From an uncultured Burkholderiales bacterium (GTDB taxonomy: Bacteria; Pseudomonadota; Gammaproteobacteria; Burkholderiales; Burkholderiaceae_C), in the NCBI GenBank assembly GCA_903822825.1, contig CAIJQQ010000044.1, positions 39,410 to 103,409 on the forward strand: 64,000 nucleotides of DNA. The letters run 5' to 3'. The position numbers and the translations under genes are program-made. Positions within the stretch are counted from its first letter, which is position 1, and each line of letters starts with the position of its first letter. Below, in pieces: positions 19,471 through 29,002 of the stretch. A model generated the notes under the pieces. It was not told where the DNA came from. It did not search any database and saw only the letters and a list, made by a program, of their open reading frames with translations.

Positions 19471-20238
19471 TTACTCGCCTTGCGAGCCGCGGTGGGCCCA
19501 GGCGGTGGTGTGCTTTTCGATGTAGCTGAAGAGTTCGTACATGACCATGGCCATGGCACCCACCACCACCAGACCCGAGAAAGCCAGGCCCATCTGCATG
19601 GCCGAGCCGGCCGAGATCAACAGGTAGCCAATGCCTTCGTTCGACGCCGTCATCTCGGACACGGTGGTGCCCACAAAGGCCAAGGTGATGGCCACTTTGA
19701 GTGAGCCGTAAAAGTAAGGCATAGAGCGGGGCAAGCCGACCTTGACCAGCACGTCCCAGCGCTTGGCGCCCAACACGCGCAGCACGTCTTCGAGCTCAGG
19801 CTCGAGCGTGGCCAAGCCTGTGGCAATGTTCACCATGATCGGAAAGAAGCTGATCAAAAATGCCGTGAGGATGGCCGGGCCAATGCCGATGCCGAACCAC
19901 ACCACCAAGATGGGCACAAAGGCGGCTTTGGGCAGCGCGTTGAAAGCGGTCATGAGCGGGTACACGGCCGCGTAGGCCAGGCGCGAGCTGCCAATGATGA
20001 AGCCAAGCAACACGCCCACCACGATGGCGATGCCAAAGCCGACCATGGTCACCCAGAAGGTGCGCCAGGCGTGGCCCGCGATCACATCGCGGAATTCGAT
20101 GGTTTGCTGCGCAATGCGTGAGGGGCTGGGGAAGATGAATTCCGACACGTTGAAGGCTCGGCACAGGCCTTCCCAAATCAGGATGCTCAAGACCAGCAAG
20201 ATCCAGGGTGACCATGTTTCCAGTGATTTATTTTTCAT
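19471..20238 (-). CDS. ABC transporter permease (SsuC/TauC-like)
   Basis: MKNKSLETWSPWILLVLSILIWEGLCRAFNVSEFIFPSPSRIAQQ; BPD_transp_1-type. Confidence 0.9.
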   Translation of the reverse strand: MKNKSLETWSPWILLVLSILIWEGLCRAFNVSEFIFPSPSRIAQQTIEFRDVIAGHAWRTFWVTMVGFGIAIVVGVLLGFIIGSSRLAYAAVYPLMTAFNALPKAAFVPILVVWFGIGIGPAILTAFLISFFPIMVNIATGLATLEPELEDVLRVLGAKRWDVLVKVGLPRSMPYFYGSLKVAITLAFVGTTVSEMTASNEGIGYLLISAGSAMQMGLAFSGLVVVGAMAMVMYELFSYIEKHTTAWAHRGSQGE

Positions 20239-20251
20239 AAGGTGCTGCCGC

Positions 20252-21070
20252 TCAGGGGTTGATCGCCGCACCGGTCTTGCGCATGGCACCGATGTGGCCG
20301 CGCAACTCGTGCACTATTGTTGTGAACTCGGGGGTGTAGGTGATCTCCAGATCACGCGGGCGGGGCAGGTCGATTTCTTTTTTCACCACAAAGCGGCCAG
20401 GGCTCTTGCTCATCACATACACCGTGTCGGCCAGGAATACCGATTCGCGCAGGTCGTGCGTGACCAAAATCACGTTGAACTTTTGCTCGGTCCACAGGTC
20501 TCGCAAGATGCACCAGAGCTCTTCACGCGTGAAGGCGTCGAGCGCACCAAAGGGCTCGTCCAGCAGCAGCATTTTGGGCTCGTGGATCAGGGCGCGGCAA
20601 ATGCTGGCGCGTTGCTGCATGCCGCCTGACAACTGCCAGGGAAACTTGTCTTCGTAACCGGCCAAGCCCACGGTGCTGAGCAGCTTGCGGGCACGCTCCG
20701 CATACTCGGTTTTTTTCTGTTTGAAATTGGAGCGGTAAGGCTCCACGATTTCGAGCGGCAGCAAAACGTTGTCCAGCGTGGTGCGCCAAGGCAAGAGTGA
20801 AGAAGCCTGAAACGCCATGCCACTGATCTTGAGTGGGCCGGTCACGGGTTGGCCGTCCACCAGAATGCGGCCTTTGCTGGGCATCTTCAGTCCCGTGGTC
20901 AGCTTCATGAAGGTGGACTTGCCGCAGCCCGAGGGCCCGACGATGGCAATGAATTCGCCCTGCTTGACCTGCAGGTTGATGTCTTCGACCGCAAAGTGGT
21001 TTTGTGCCAGCAACTCGTCGTTGTAGGCCAGCCAGACATTCTGGAAATCAACGAATGATTCTTGGGTCAT
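20252..21070 (-). CDS. ABC transporter ATP-binding protein (SsuB/TauB-like)
   Basis: IVGPSGCGKSTFMKLTTGLKMPSKG; LSGGMQQRASICRALIHEPKMLLLDEPFGALD. Confidence 0.93.
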   Translation of the reverse strand: MTQESFVDFQNVWLAYNDELLAQNHFAVEDINLQVKQGEFIAIVGPSGCGKSTFMKLTTGLKMPSKGRILVDGQPVTGPLKISGMAFQASSLLPWRTTLDNVLLPLEIVEPYRSNFKQKKTEYAERARKLLSTVGLAGYEDKFPWQLSGGMQQRASICRALIHEPKMLLLDEPFGALDAFTREELWCILRDLWTEQKFNVILVTHDLRESVFLADTVYVMSKSPGRFVVKKEIDLPRPRDLEITYTPEFTTIVHELRGHIGAMRKTGAAINP

Positions 21071-21098
21071 GGTGAAGGCTCGAAAATGGTGTTCGAAA

Positions 21099-21108
21099 GT
21101 GTATACAC
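21099..21108. promoter_or_regulatory. Candidate GntR operator GTGTATACAC
   Basis: Perfect 10-bp palindrome 29 bp upstream of the ABC ATPase start; core TGTATACA also upstream of the NCS2 permease and in the gntR/uraH intergenic region. Confidence 0.55.
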
Positions 21109-21194
21109 GCCATGCTCTGTAAAAACCCACCGATCCTTTCAGGTCACGGTGGGCCCGCAGCGCCGGGGCTGAATGCCCCGAAGCTGGCGCAGAT

Positions 21195-22229
21195 TTACTT
21201 CTTGCCTTTAGGCAGGATGTCCAGGTCTTTGGCGGCTGGCAAGAAAGAACCGTTCCAGATCTCTTCGGATTTGACGCGGGTCTTGGTGTTGAAGGCGTCG
21301 GACACTTGCGAAGCCATCAGTGTCATGCGGGGGGCGTTGATTTGGCCAAAGCCTTCGGCGCGGGCCGAAGGGCTGTTGATCACGGTGTCGATGGCCAGCT
21401 TCAGGCGGCGTGTTTCCAGCTCAACATTGATGATGCCGTCACGGGCCTTGACCGTTTCGATCGCTTTGGCCGGGTCGGCCATGACGTCTTTGGCCCCCTT
21501 GGTGAAGGCCGCCAAGAAGGCTTTCACGGCAGCAGGGTTTTCTTTCAAGATTTTTGGCGAGGCGATGATGGCGTTGCCGTAGAGTTTGACGCCGTAGTCA
21601 GGGTATTGCATCACCACAACGTCTTCGGCCTTCACACCACGCGCTTCAATGTTGAGCAAAGACGTGAAGGTAAAACCTGTGATGGCATCCACATCGCCGC
21701 GCACCAGCATGGTCTCGCGCAAAGGGGGGTCCATGGCGGTCCACGCCACGGCGCCAATGTCATTGGCTTTTTGGAAGATCGGGAAAGCACGGCGGCCTGC
21801 GTCAAACACTGGAGCGCCGAGCTTTTTGCCAGCCAAGTCGGCAGGTGTCTTGATGCCAGACTTCTTCAAAGCCATGACCGATGCGGGCGTGTTGTTGTAA
21901 ACCATCATGATGGCCACAGGCTTGTTGGGCGCATCGGGGTTGTTGGCGTGAAACTCCATCAAGGCTGCCAGATCGGCAAAACCCAGGTCGTAAGTGCCCG
22001 AAGCCACGCGGGTGACCGCGCCACCCGATCCATTGCCCGAGTCCACGGTCACATCCAGTTTGGCGTCCTTGAAATAGCCTTTGGCACCAGGCACCAAAAA
22101 GAAAGCAGCAGGGCCCTCAAAGCGCCAGTCCATCTGAAACTTGATAGGGGTGGTTTGGGCTTGGACTGAGCCGAAGGCAACTGCTGCGATCAGCGCGGTG
22201 GTCGCCTTGAGTAAAAAACGCTTGTTCAT
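21195..22229 (-). CDS. ABC transporter substrate-binding protein (NMT1/THI5-like)
   Basis: MNKRFLLKATTALIAAVAFGSVQAQTTPIKFQMDWRFEGPAAFFLVPGAKGYFKDAKLDVTVDSGNGSGGAVTRVASGTYDLGFADLAAL. Confidence 0.9.
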   Translation of the reverse strand: MNKRFLLKATTALIAAVAFGSVQAQTTPIKFQMDWRFEGPAAFFLVPGAKGYFKDAKLDVTVDSGNGSGGAVTRVASGTYDLGFADLAALMEFHANNPDAPNKPVAIMMVYNNTPASVMALKKSGIKTPADLAGKKLGAPVFDAGRRAFPIFQKANDIGAVAWTAMDPPLRETMLVRGDVDAITGFTFTSLLNIEARGVKAEDVVVMQYPDYGVKLYGNAIIASPKILKENPAAVKAFLAAFTKGAKDVMADPAKAIETVKARDGIINVELETRRLKLAIDTVINSPSARAEGFGQINAPRMTLMASQVSDAFNTKTRVKSEEIWNGSFLPAAKDLDILPKGKK

Positions 22230-22440
22230 GGGGGCTCCTGGATCAATAAACGGTGATTCTTGCCAAGCAAAATCGATGCCATTATCGGCCATGGATTTGC
22301 TGACCCGTCTCAGGTGCATCCCCTAGAAATTATTGATTTTGGTGCGGTTGTTGTTTTTTGCGCACCAGAGCAGGGCTTTGCTGTGCAGTTGTCTCAGGCA
22401 GGTGACACGGACCCCCGGTCAAGCCGGGGGCATCCATTTT

Positions 22441-23928
22441 TCAATGCGCTTCAGCTTGCTTGGCTGCTTCAATCGCATCGCGGTTGTCACCGCTGGCGCC
22501 GTTGAAAAACAGGTTCAGGGTCACGGCTGAGATGGAGGCCAGCAAAATGCCCGACTCGATCAGTGGGTGCAGACCATGCGGCATCCACTGTTTGAAGTTG
22601 GGTGCGATCAGCGGGATCATGCCGATGCCGATCGAGACCGCGAGGACGATGGCGTTGGATCTGTTGTTCTTGAAGTCGACGGCACCCAGGATGCGGATGC
22701 CTGTGGCAGCCACCATACCGAACATCACCAGACCCGCGCCGCCCAGCACCACGGTGGGCAGTGACTCAATCAATGCAGCCATCTTGGGCAGCAGGCCCAG
22801 CGCCACCAAGATCAAACCACCGGCCACGCAGACAAAGCGGCTCTTGACGCCGGTGACGGCCACCAGGCCCACGTTTTGCGAGAAGCTGGTGTAGGGGAAG
22901 GTGTTGAAGATGCCACCCAGCAGCGTGCCCAGGCCGTCGGTGCGCAGACCGCGTGTGAGTGCGGCTTGGTCGACTTTTTTGTCGGTCATCTCGCCCAGGG
23001 CCAGAAACATGCCCGTCGACTCGATCATCACCACAATCATCACCAAGGTCATGGTCAGAATCAGCACGGGCTCAAAAATGGGCATGCCGAAATGGAAAGG
23101 CGTCACGATGCCGAACCAGTCGGCCTTGCCGACTTTGTCGAAGTTCATCAGGCCCATGCCGGTGGCGACGACGCCACCGATTACGATGCCCAGCAGCACG
23201 GAGATGTTGGCCACAAAACCCTTGGCAAAGCGAGCGATCAGCAAGATCGACACCAGCACCAAGGACGCAATGCCAACGCCCGTGAGGTCGGCGTATTTGG
23301 GGTTGGGCATCTTGGGCAGCAGTGCCAGGTCTTTGGGCATGGCAGGGATTGTGGAGCCCGGTGCACTTGCGGCAGCTGCGGCTGCGTCCAGCCACTGCTT
23401 GTGCTCGGGCGTCACGATGTTCGGCGCTGTGGGGCCGAAGGGGTTGCCAAAAATCCAGTTGATGCCGATGCGCATCAGGCTGATGCCGATCACGGCAATG
23501 ATGGTGCCGGTGACCACAGGCGGGAAAAAGCGCAGCATGCGGCTGACCAAGGGGGCGATCAGGATAGAGATCACCCCGGCTCCGATGATGGAGCCAAAGA
23601 TCAGTTGCGCGCCCATTTCTCCGGGGTTGGTGTTGGCCATGGCCACCATGGGCGCCACGGAGGCAAAGGTCACGCCCATCATCACTGGCAGGCGAATGCC
23701 AAACCACTGCGTTGCGCCCAGCGACTGGATCAGGGTGACCAGACCGCAGCAAAACAGGTCGGCCGAGATCAGGTAAGCCACGTCTTGCGGGCTCAGTTTG
23801 AGGGCGCGTCCCACGATCAGGGGTACGGCCACCGCGCCGGCGTACATCACCAGGACGTGTTGCAGGCCCAAAGCGGCGAGTTTGCCCGAAGGCAGTCTCT
23901 CGTCTACGGGGTGGATGGTTGAACGCAT
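22441..23928 (-). CDS. Nucleobase:cation symporter-2 family permease (xanthine/uric acid)
   Basis: LAALGLQHVLVMYAGAVAVPLIVGRALKLSPQDVAYLISADLFCCGLVTLIQ; FPYTSFSQNVGLVAVTGVKSR. Confidence 0.92.
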   Translation of the reverse strand: MRSTIHPVDERLPSGKLAALGLQHVLVMYAGAVAVPLIVGRALKLSPQDVAYLISADLFCCGLVTLIQSLGATQWFGIRLPVMMGVTFASVAPMVAMANTNPGEMGAQLIFGSIIGAGVISILIAPLVSRMLRFFPPVVTGTIIAVIGISLMRIGINWIFGNPFGPTAPNIVTPEHKQWLDAAAAAASAPGSTIPAMPKDLALLPKMPNPKYADLTGVGIASLVLVSILLIARFAKGFVANISVLLGIVIGGVVATGMGLMNFDKVGKADWFGIVTPFHFGMPIFEPVLILTMTLVMIVVMIESTGMFLALGEMTDKKVDQAALTRGLRTDGLGTLLGGIFNTFPYTSFSQNVGLVAVTGVKSRFVCVAGGLILVALGLLPKMAALIESLPTVVLGGAGLVMFGMVAATGIRILGAVDFKNNRSNAIVLAVSIGIGMIPLIAPNFKQWMPHGLHPLIESGILLASISAVTLNLFFNGASGDNRDAIEAAKQAEAH

Positions 23929-24003
23929 GCAGAGGGCTCCTGGAAAGTAAACAGAGGTAAAAACAGCAAGGAAAACAGATGTGTGCTTCTTTGTGTTCTT
24001 AAC

Positions 24004-24011
24004 TGTATACA
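24004..24011. promoter_or_regulatory. Candidate GntR operator TGTATACA (aaCTGTATACAAaa)
   Basis: Palindrome shared with 21099-21108 and 28928-28935. Confidence 0.55.
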
Positions 24012-24074
24012 AAATAAAAGGTGTTTGGATGCGTGAAAACCCTGCCTTCGGTGCGACTCAGGCAGGGCGGGCCA

Positions 24075-25328
24075 TCAGGCCAGCAAATCCAGCAGGGTGC
24101 GCGCCACCACCTTGGTGGCGCGGCGCAAATCTGCCAGTTGCACGTGCTCGTCCGAGCGCTTGGCATTCGACTCGCGCACGGTGCGGGGGCCTGCACCGTA
24201 GATCACGCCGGGGATGCCGCGCTCCACATACAAGCGCACATCGGTGTAGAGAGGTGTGCCCAGGGCAGGGATGGGTTCACCAAAGACCTCGCCGCCATGC
24301 TTTTGGATCGCGTCCACCAGTGGCTTGTTGCCGGGCAGGGGCTTCATGGCGTTGGCCAGCAGCATGCGTTTGATGTCCACTTTGAGTTCTTTCCCACCGC
24401 GCGGCGGGGTGAAGCTGGCGGCCGCATCGGCAATGGTCTGGCGGATGCTGGCTTCAACTTCGGCCGGGTTCTCCTCGGGGATCATGCGGCGGTCGAGCTT
24501 GAAACTGACTTTGCCGGGCACCACGTTGGTGTTGGTGCCGCCTTCGATCAGGCCCACGTTCAGGTAGGGGTGGGTGATGCCCTCGACCTTGGAGCTCACT
24601 TGCAGGTACTGCTTGTTCAGGGCGTGCAGGGCGCTCAGGATGTGCACCGCGCCTTGCAGCGCGTCGGTGCCGCTGTCGGGGATGGCCGCGTGCGCCATCT
24701 CGCCGTGCACCGTGACTTCCATTTGCAGGCAGCCGTTGTGCGCTGTGACCACTTGGTAGCTGAAGCCTGCTGCGATCATCAGGTCGGGCTTGGTGAGGCC
24801 TTTGGCCAGCAGCCAGCCGGGGCCCATTTCGCCGCCAAACTCTTCGTCGTAAGTGAAGTGCAGTTCCACGCCGCCATTCAACTTGGCGCCCAGCGATTCG
24901 AGCGCCCGCGTGGCAAAGGTGAAGGTGGAAAAGTCGCACTTGCTCACCGCCGTAGCGCGGCCGTACATCGCGCCGTTGTGGATTTCGCCGCCGTAGGGCG
25001 GGTGTGTCCAGCCCTCGCCCGGTGGCACCACGTCGCCATGGGCGTTCAGGGCAATGGTTTTGCCTGTGCCATAGGGGCGGCGTACGATCAGGTTGGTGAT
25101 GGACTCCAGGCCGTAGGCTTTGACTTCCGAGGCGGGCACGGGGTGCTTTTCGGCCACAAAGCCCATGGGCGCGAGCAGCTCAGCGGTGCGCTCGGCGTGG
25201 GGCGCGTTGTTGCCCGGTGGCGTGTCGGTGGGCACCTGCACCAGCGCTTGCAAGAACTTGACCTGTTCGTCGAAGTGCGCGTCGATCCAAGTGTCGAGTT
25301 GTGCGTATTGTTGGGGGGTAGCGCTCAT
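24075..25328 (-). CDS. M20 family metallopeptidase/amidohydrolase (ArgE/DapE-like)
   Basis: KTIALNAHGDVVPPGEGWTHPPYGGEIHNGAMYGRATAVSKCDFSTF. Confidence 0.88.
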   Translation of the reverse strand: MSATPQQYAQLDTWIDAHFDEQVKFLQALVQVPTDTPPGNNAPHAERTAELLAPMGFVAEKHPVPASEVKAYGLESITNLIVRRPYGTGKTIALNAHGDVVPPGEGWTHPPYGGEIHNGAMYGRATAVSKCDFSTFTFATRALESLGAKLNGGVELHFTYDEEFGGEMGPGWLLAKGLTKPDLMIAAGFSYQVVTAHNGCLQMEVTVHGEMAHAAIPDSGTDALQGAVHILSALHALNKQYLQVSSKVEGITHPYLNVGLIEGGTNTNVVPGKVSFKLDRRMIPEENPAEVEASIRQTIADAAASFTPPRGGKELKVDIKRMLLANAMKPLPGNKPLVDAIQKHGGEVFGEPIPALGTPLYTDVRLYVERGIPGVIYGAGPRTVRESNAKRSDEHVQLADLRRATKVVARTLLDLLA

Positions 25329-27100
25329 GACAGTTCCTGAGAGAGTTGGTTCAAAACATGGGTGAAGGCGTCGACACACAGCTGCATGTCGCAGCTGGTG
25401 GTCGATTCGAGCGGGTTGTGGCTGATGCCCGCGTTTTCGCCGCGCACAAACAGCATGGCTTGCGGCATGACTTCGTGCAGCTTCATGGCGTCGTGGCCAG
25501 CGCCACTGGGCAACTTGAACAGCGGCACGCCCAAGGCGCTCACAGCGCGTTCCCAGCGGGCTTGCCACTCGGGGGCGCTGGGCGCGGCGGCTGCGCTCAT
25601 GGTGAGTTCGGCTTTGACGCGAACGCCACGGCGCTCGGCGATTTGGTCGAGCTGCGCCATCACATCCGCCACCAGCGCGTCACGCTGTGCATCGGTGGGA
25701 GCACGCATGTCCAGGCTGAACAGACAGCGGCCGGGCACGACGTTGATCGAGCCGTTGGGCACTTGCAGCTGGCCCATTGTCGCCACGCTGTCGCCGTCTT
25801 TGGCCGCGCGTTGCTCCATGTAGAGCGCCAGTTCTGCCACTGCGCAGGCCGCGTCGCGGCGGCGGTCCATGGGGGTGGTGCCCGCGTGGCTGGCGGTGCC
25901 GAAGACCTCGCACAGGTAGCGCACGCTGCCGTTGATGGAAGTGACCACACCCAGCGGGATGTTCACTTCGTTGAGCACCGGGCCTTGCTCGATGTGCACT
26001 TCGACAAAGCCCAAATACTGCGCCGGGTCGCGCTGGATTTTGGGGATGTCGTCGATGCACAGACCCGCGTGTTGCATGGCGGCGCGCATGGTGATGCCGT
26101 CGGCGTCTTGCTGGTCCAGCCATTCGGGCTTGAAGTCGCCAATCAGCGCGCCCGAACCCAGAAAGGTGGCTTTGTAGCGCTGGCCTTCTTCTTCGGCAAA
26201 GGCCACGACCTCGATGCCCAAGGGCAGGCGCTGGGCTTGTTGGCGCAGCTGTTGCACGCAGGCCATGGGCACGAAGATGCCCAAGCGCCCGTCGTACTTG
26301 CCGCCGTTGCGCACGGTGTCGTAGTGCGAGCCCGTGAGCAAGTATTTACCGCCAGCTGTAGCCGGGTGGTAGCGTCCCACCACGTTGCCCACGGCGTCGG
26401 TGTAGACCTCGTCAAAGCCGCAGTCGCGCATGTTTTGTGTGATGCGCTGGGCGCAGGCGCGGTGTGCGTCTGTCAAGTAAGTCACCGTCAGTTGGCCGAG
26501 TTCGGCAAAGCCGGGGTCACTGTGTTGCGCCAGTTTTTCTTGCCAGTCCCAGACCTGGTGGCCCCGCGTGGGCTCCACGCCAAACTTGTCGTTCAGGCGG
26601 ATCTCAACGATGCGGTGGATGTTGCGCATGCATTCGGCCAGTTCAAAGTCCGGATGACCGTGCAGACGGCGCTCAAAGGCGTCGATGATCTGCTGCTTGT
26701 TGTAGCCCACGCCACGCGGTCCGCGCACGGCCAGGATGAATGGCCAGCCAAATTTGGCGTTGTAGTCGGCATTGAGCTTTTGGATCTTGGCGAATTCTTC
26801 GGGCGTGCAGTCGGTCAGTCCCGCCTTGGTTTGTTCGTTTGTCGATTCTGCTGTGAGCGTTTTGCTTATCATGGCCTTGCCCGCCAGCTCCGGGTGGGCG
26901 CGGATCAGGCCCAGTTGCGCGTCGCGCCCGGCGTTCGCCAGCACTTCGCACATGGCGTGTTTCAGGTGCGCCAGTGATGCAAAGGGGCGTACTTTCAACG
27001 CCTGCTCGGCGATCCAAGGCGAGTGCTCGTACAGGCCGTCGAGCATTTGCGCCGCTGCTTCTCGGCTGGCGTTGTTGAGTTGTTCCAAGGTCAGTGTCAT
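25325..27100 (-). CDS. Fused OHCU decarboxylase (UraD) / allantoate-ureidoglycolate amidohydrolase (AllC/HyuC-like)
   Basis: N-terminus LIRAHPELAGKAM...GLTDCTPEEFAKIQKLNADYNAKFGWPFILAVRG (OHCU decarboxylase); C-terminus LLTGSHYDTVRNGGKYDGRLGIFVPMACVQQL...HAGTTPMDRRRDAA (M20 hydantoinase/carbamoylase). Confidence 0.92.
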   Translation of the reverse strand: MTLTLEQLNNASREAAAQMLDGLYEHSPWIAEQALKVRPFASLAHLKHAMCEVLANAGRDAQLGLIRAHPELAGKAMISKTLTAESTNEQTKAGLTDCTPEEFAKIQKLNADYNAKFGWPFILAVRGPRGVGYNKQQIIDAFERRLHGHPDFELAECMRNIHRIVEIRLNDKFGVEPTRGHQVWDWQEKLAQHSDPGFAELGQLTVTYLTDAHRACAQRITQNMRDCGFDEVYTDAVGNVVGRYHPATAGGKYLLTGSHYDTVRNGGKYDGRLGIFVPMACVQQLRQQAQRLPLGIEVVAFAEEEGQRYKATFLGSGALIGDFKPEWLDQQDADGITMRAAMQHAGLCIDDIPKIQRDPAQYLGFVEVHIEQGPVLNEVNIPLGVVTSINGSVRYLCEVFGTASHAGTTPMDRRRDAACAVAELALYMEQRAAKDGDSVATMGQLQVPNGSINVVPGRCLFSLDMRAPTDAQRDALVADVMAQLDQIAERRGVRVKAELTMSAAAAPSAPEWQARWERAVSALGVPLFKLPSGAGHDAMKLHEVMPQAMLFVRGENAGISHNPLESTTSCDMQLCVDAFTHVLNQLSQELS

Positions 27101-27128
27101 GTGTGTCCTGGTGCTGTTTTTGACTTTT

Positions 27129-27201
27129 GTGGGAGCCCCGCCCTCGGGGCGATGGTTTGTGGTTTGCGAGGATTTTTCGCGGCCAGGGCGCCGCTCCTAC
27201 A
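27129..27201. repeat. REP-like inverted pair
   Basis: GTGGGAGCCCCGCCCTCGGGGCGATGG ... CGCGGCCAGGGCGCCGCTCCTAC. Confidence 0.75.
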
Positions 27202-27208
27202 GGAGTAC

Positions 27209-28183
27209 TTACCCGGCATAAGGGTGTATGGCCTTCCAGTGCCGTGCAATGTCGATGCGCCTGGCCACCCAGACCTTGTCGTGCGACTGGATGTGGTCCA
27301 AAAAGCGTTGCAGCGCGGTGATGCGGCCAGGCCTGCCGAGCAGGCGGCAGTGCATGCCGATGCTCATCATCTTGGGGGCGTTGTCACCAGCCGGGTCGCC
27401 TTCGGCATACAGCGCGTCAAACGTGTCCTTCATGTACTGGAAAAACGGGTCGGCGTGCGAGTAGCCTTGGGGCAGCGCAAAGCGCATGTCGTTGCAGTCC
27501 AGCGTGTAGGGCACGATGAGCTGGGGCGCATCGGTGCCGTCGCTCTTCTTCACTTTCATCCAAAACGGCAGGTCGTCGCCGTAGTAGTCGCTGTCGTACT
27601 CAAAGCCGCCGAAGTCGGCCACCAGGCGGCGGGTGTTGGGGCTGTCGCGCCCGGTGTACCAGCCCAAGCCATGGATATGGCCTTCCACGCCCCGGCGTTC
27701 ACCCGTCAGCTTTTGAATGATCTCCATGGCCTCTGCCATGTGCGCGCGTTCGGTGGCTTCGTCGATGTGTTGGTAGTGAATCCACTTGAGGCCATGGCAA
27801 GCGATGTCGTAACCCAGTTCTTGGAAGGCGGCGGTCAACTCGGGGTGCTTTTGCAGCGCGGTGGCGACGCCAAACACCGTCAGCGGCAGGCCGCGTTTTT
27901 CAAACTCGCGCAGGATGCGCCACACGCCTGCACGCGAGCCGTATTCGTAGATGCCTTCCATGCTGATGTGCCGCTCGGGGAAGGACGCGGGGTTGAACAT
28001 TTCAGACAAAAACTGCTCAGACCCCGCATCGCCGTGCAGTACCGAGTTTTCCCCGCCTTCTTCGTAGTTCAGCACAAACTGCACCGCCACGCGGGCGCCG
28101 CCGGGCCATTGGGCGTGGGGCACTTGGCGGCCGTAGCCCTTCAAGTCGCGGGGGTAGGCAAGGGTGCTGTCGTAGGTGCTCAT
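27209..28183 (-). CDS. puuE: Allantoinase PuuE (polysaccharide-deacetylase fold)
   Basis: YPRDLKGYGRQVPHAQWPGGARVAVQFVLNYEEGGENSVLHGDAGSEQFLSE. Confidence 0.95.
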   Translation of the reverse strand: MSTYDSTLAYPRDLKGYGRQVPHAQWPGGARVAVQFVLNYEEGGENSVLHGDAGSEQFLSEMFNPASFPERHISMEGIYEYGSRAGVWRILREFEKRGLPLTVFGVATALQKHPELTAAFQELGYDIACHGLKWIHYQHIDEATERAHMAEAMEIIQKLTGERRGVEGHIHGLGWYTGRDSPNTRRLVADFGGFEYDSDYYGDDLPFWMKVKKSDGTDAPQLIVPYTLDCNDMRFALPQGYSHADPFFQYMKDTFDALYAEGDPAGDNAPKMMSIGMHCRLLGRPGRITALQRFLDHIQSHDKVWVARRIDIARHWKAIHPYAG

Positions 28184-28203
28184 GGCGCAGTCCAGTGCAA
28201 AGG

Positions 28204-28878
28204 TCAGGCTAGGGCCAGGGAAATGTCGTGGGTTGGCACTTGGCGGTCAAAGGTCAGGCTTTCTTCGACGTGCAGCAGGTGTTCCTTCATCAGTTGCACG
28301 GCCAGGTCTGCGTCATGGGCCGCCAACGCGGCCACGATGGCTTCATGTTCTTCGGTCGAGTGCTCGGCCTCGTTACGCGACTGGTACATCAATGTGATCA
28401 GGGCGCAGCGCGAGATCAGCTCGCCCAACACCTGGGCCAGTACCTCGTTGCCCATCAGCTCGGCCATGCGCACATGGAAGTCGCCCAGCAGTTCGGTGCG
28501 GCCCGACACGTCGCCCTGGTTCACCGCGGTACGCTCCAGCACGATGTGTTCTTTCAGGGCGGTGATCTGCTCAGGGGTCACTTGCTGAACAAACACGCGG
28601 GTCATTTCGGCTTCGAGCATGCGGCGCACGGCAAATACTTGCTGGGCTTCCTCTACCGAGGGGGCTGCGACAAAAGCGCCCCGTGCCGGTTCAAGTTTGA
28701 TCAAACGGTTTTGCGCCAGTTGAAACAAGGCTTGGCGCACCAGCGTGCGCGACACGCCGAAGTGATCGGCCAGTTTTTGTTCGGCCAGTTTGGAGCCAGG
28801 CAGCAAGCGGTGGTCCACGATGGCCCGCGTGAGGGACTCGACGATGTGGTGCGTGGTGGATGTTTCCATGTCTTGCAA
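28204..28878 (-). CDS. GntR family (FCD) transcriptional regulator
   Basis: IVDHRLLPGSKLAEQKLADHFGVSRTLVRQALFQLAQNRLIKLEPARGAFVA plus FCD domain. Confidence 0.93.
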   Translation of the reverse strand: MQDMETSTTHHIVESLTRAIVDHRLLPGSKLAEQKLADHFGVSRTLVRQALFQLAQNRLIKLEPARGAFVAAPSVEEAQQVFAVRRMLEAEMTRVFVQQVTPEQITALKEHIVLERTAVNQGDVSGRTELLGDFHVRMAELMGNEVLAQVLGELISRCALITLMYQSRNEAEHSTEEHEAIVAALAAHDADLAVQLMKEHLLHVEESLTFDRQVPTHDISLALA

Positions 28879-28927
28879 GGCCTTGGGCGTTCTGATTTTT
28901 TGAAATGATAGCCACTAAATCCAAAAT

Positions 28928-28935
28928 TGTATACA
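28928..28935. promoter_or_regulatory. Candidate GntR operator TGTATACA (aTTGTATACACtt)
   Basis: Shared palindrome in the gntR/uraH divergent region. Confidence 0.55.
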
Positions 28936-29002
28936 CTTCAGTCGACTGAATTGGGCCATGCCCATTGTCGTTTGATAACGCCTTTGAAAAGCGAGCCACA
29001 CC

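Noticed and set aside
22876-23922. His-rich 348-aa plus-strand ORF that looks like a metal-binding protein
   Set aside because: Reverse-frame artefact of hydrophobic permease codons.
25346-26977. 543-aa plus-strand ORF
   Set aside because: Antisense to the uraD-allC fusion; no recognisable domain.
27023-28588. 521-aa plus-strand ORF
   Set aside because: Antisense to puuE and gntR.
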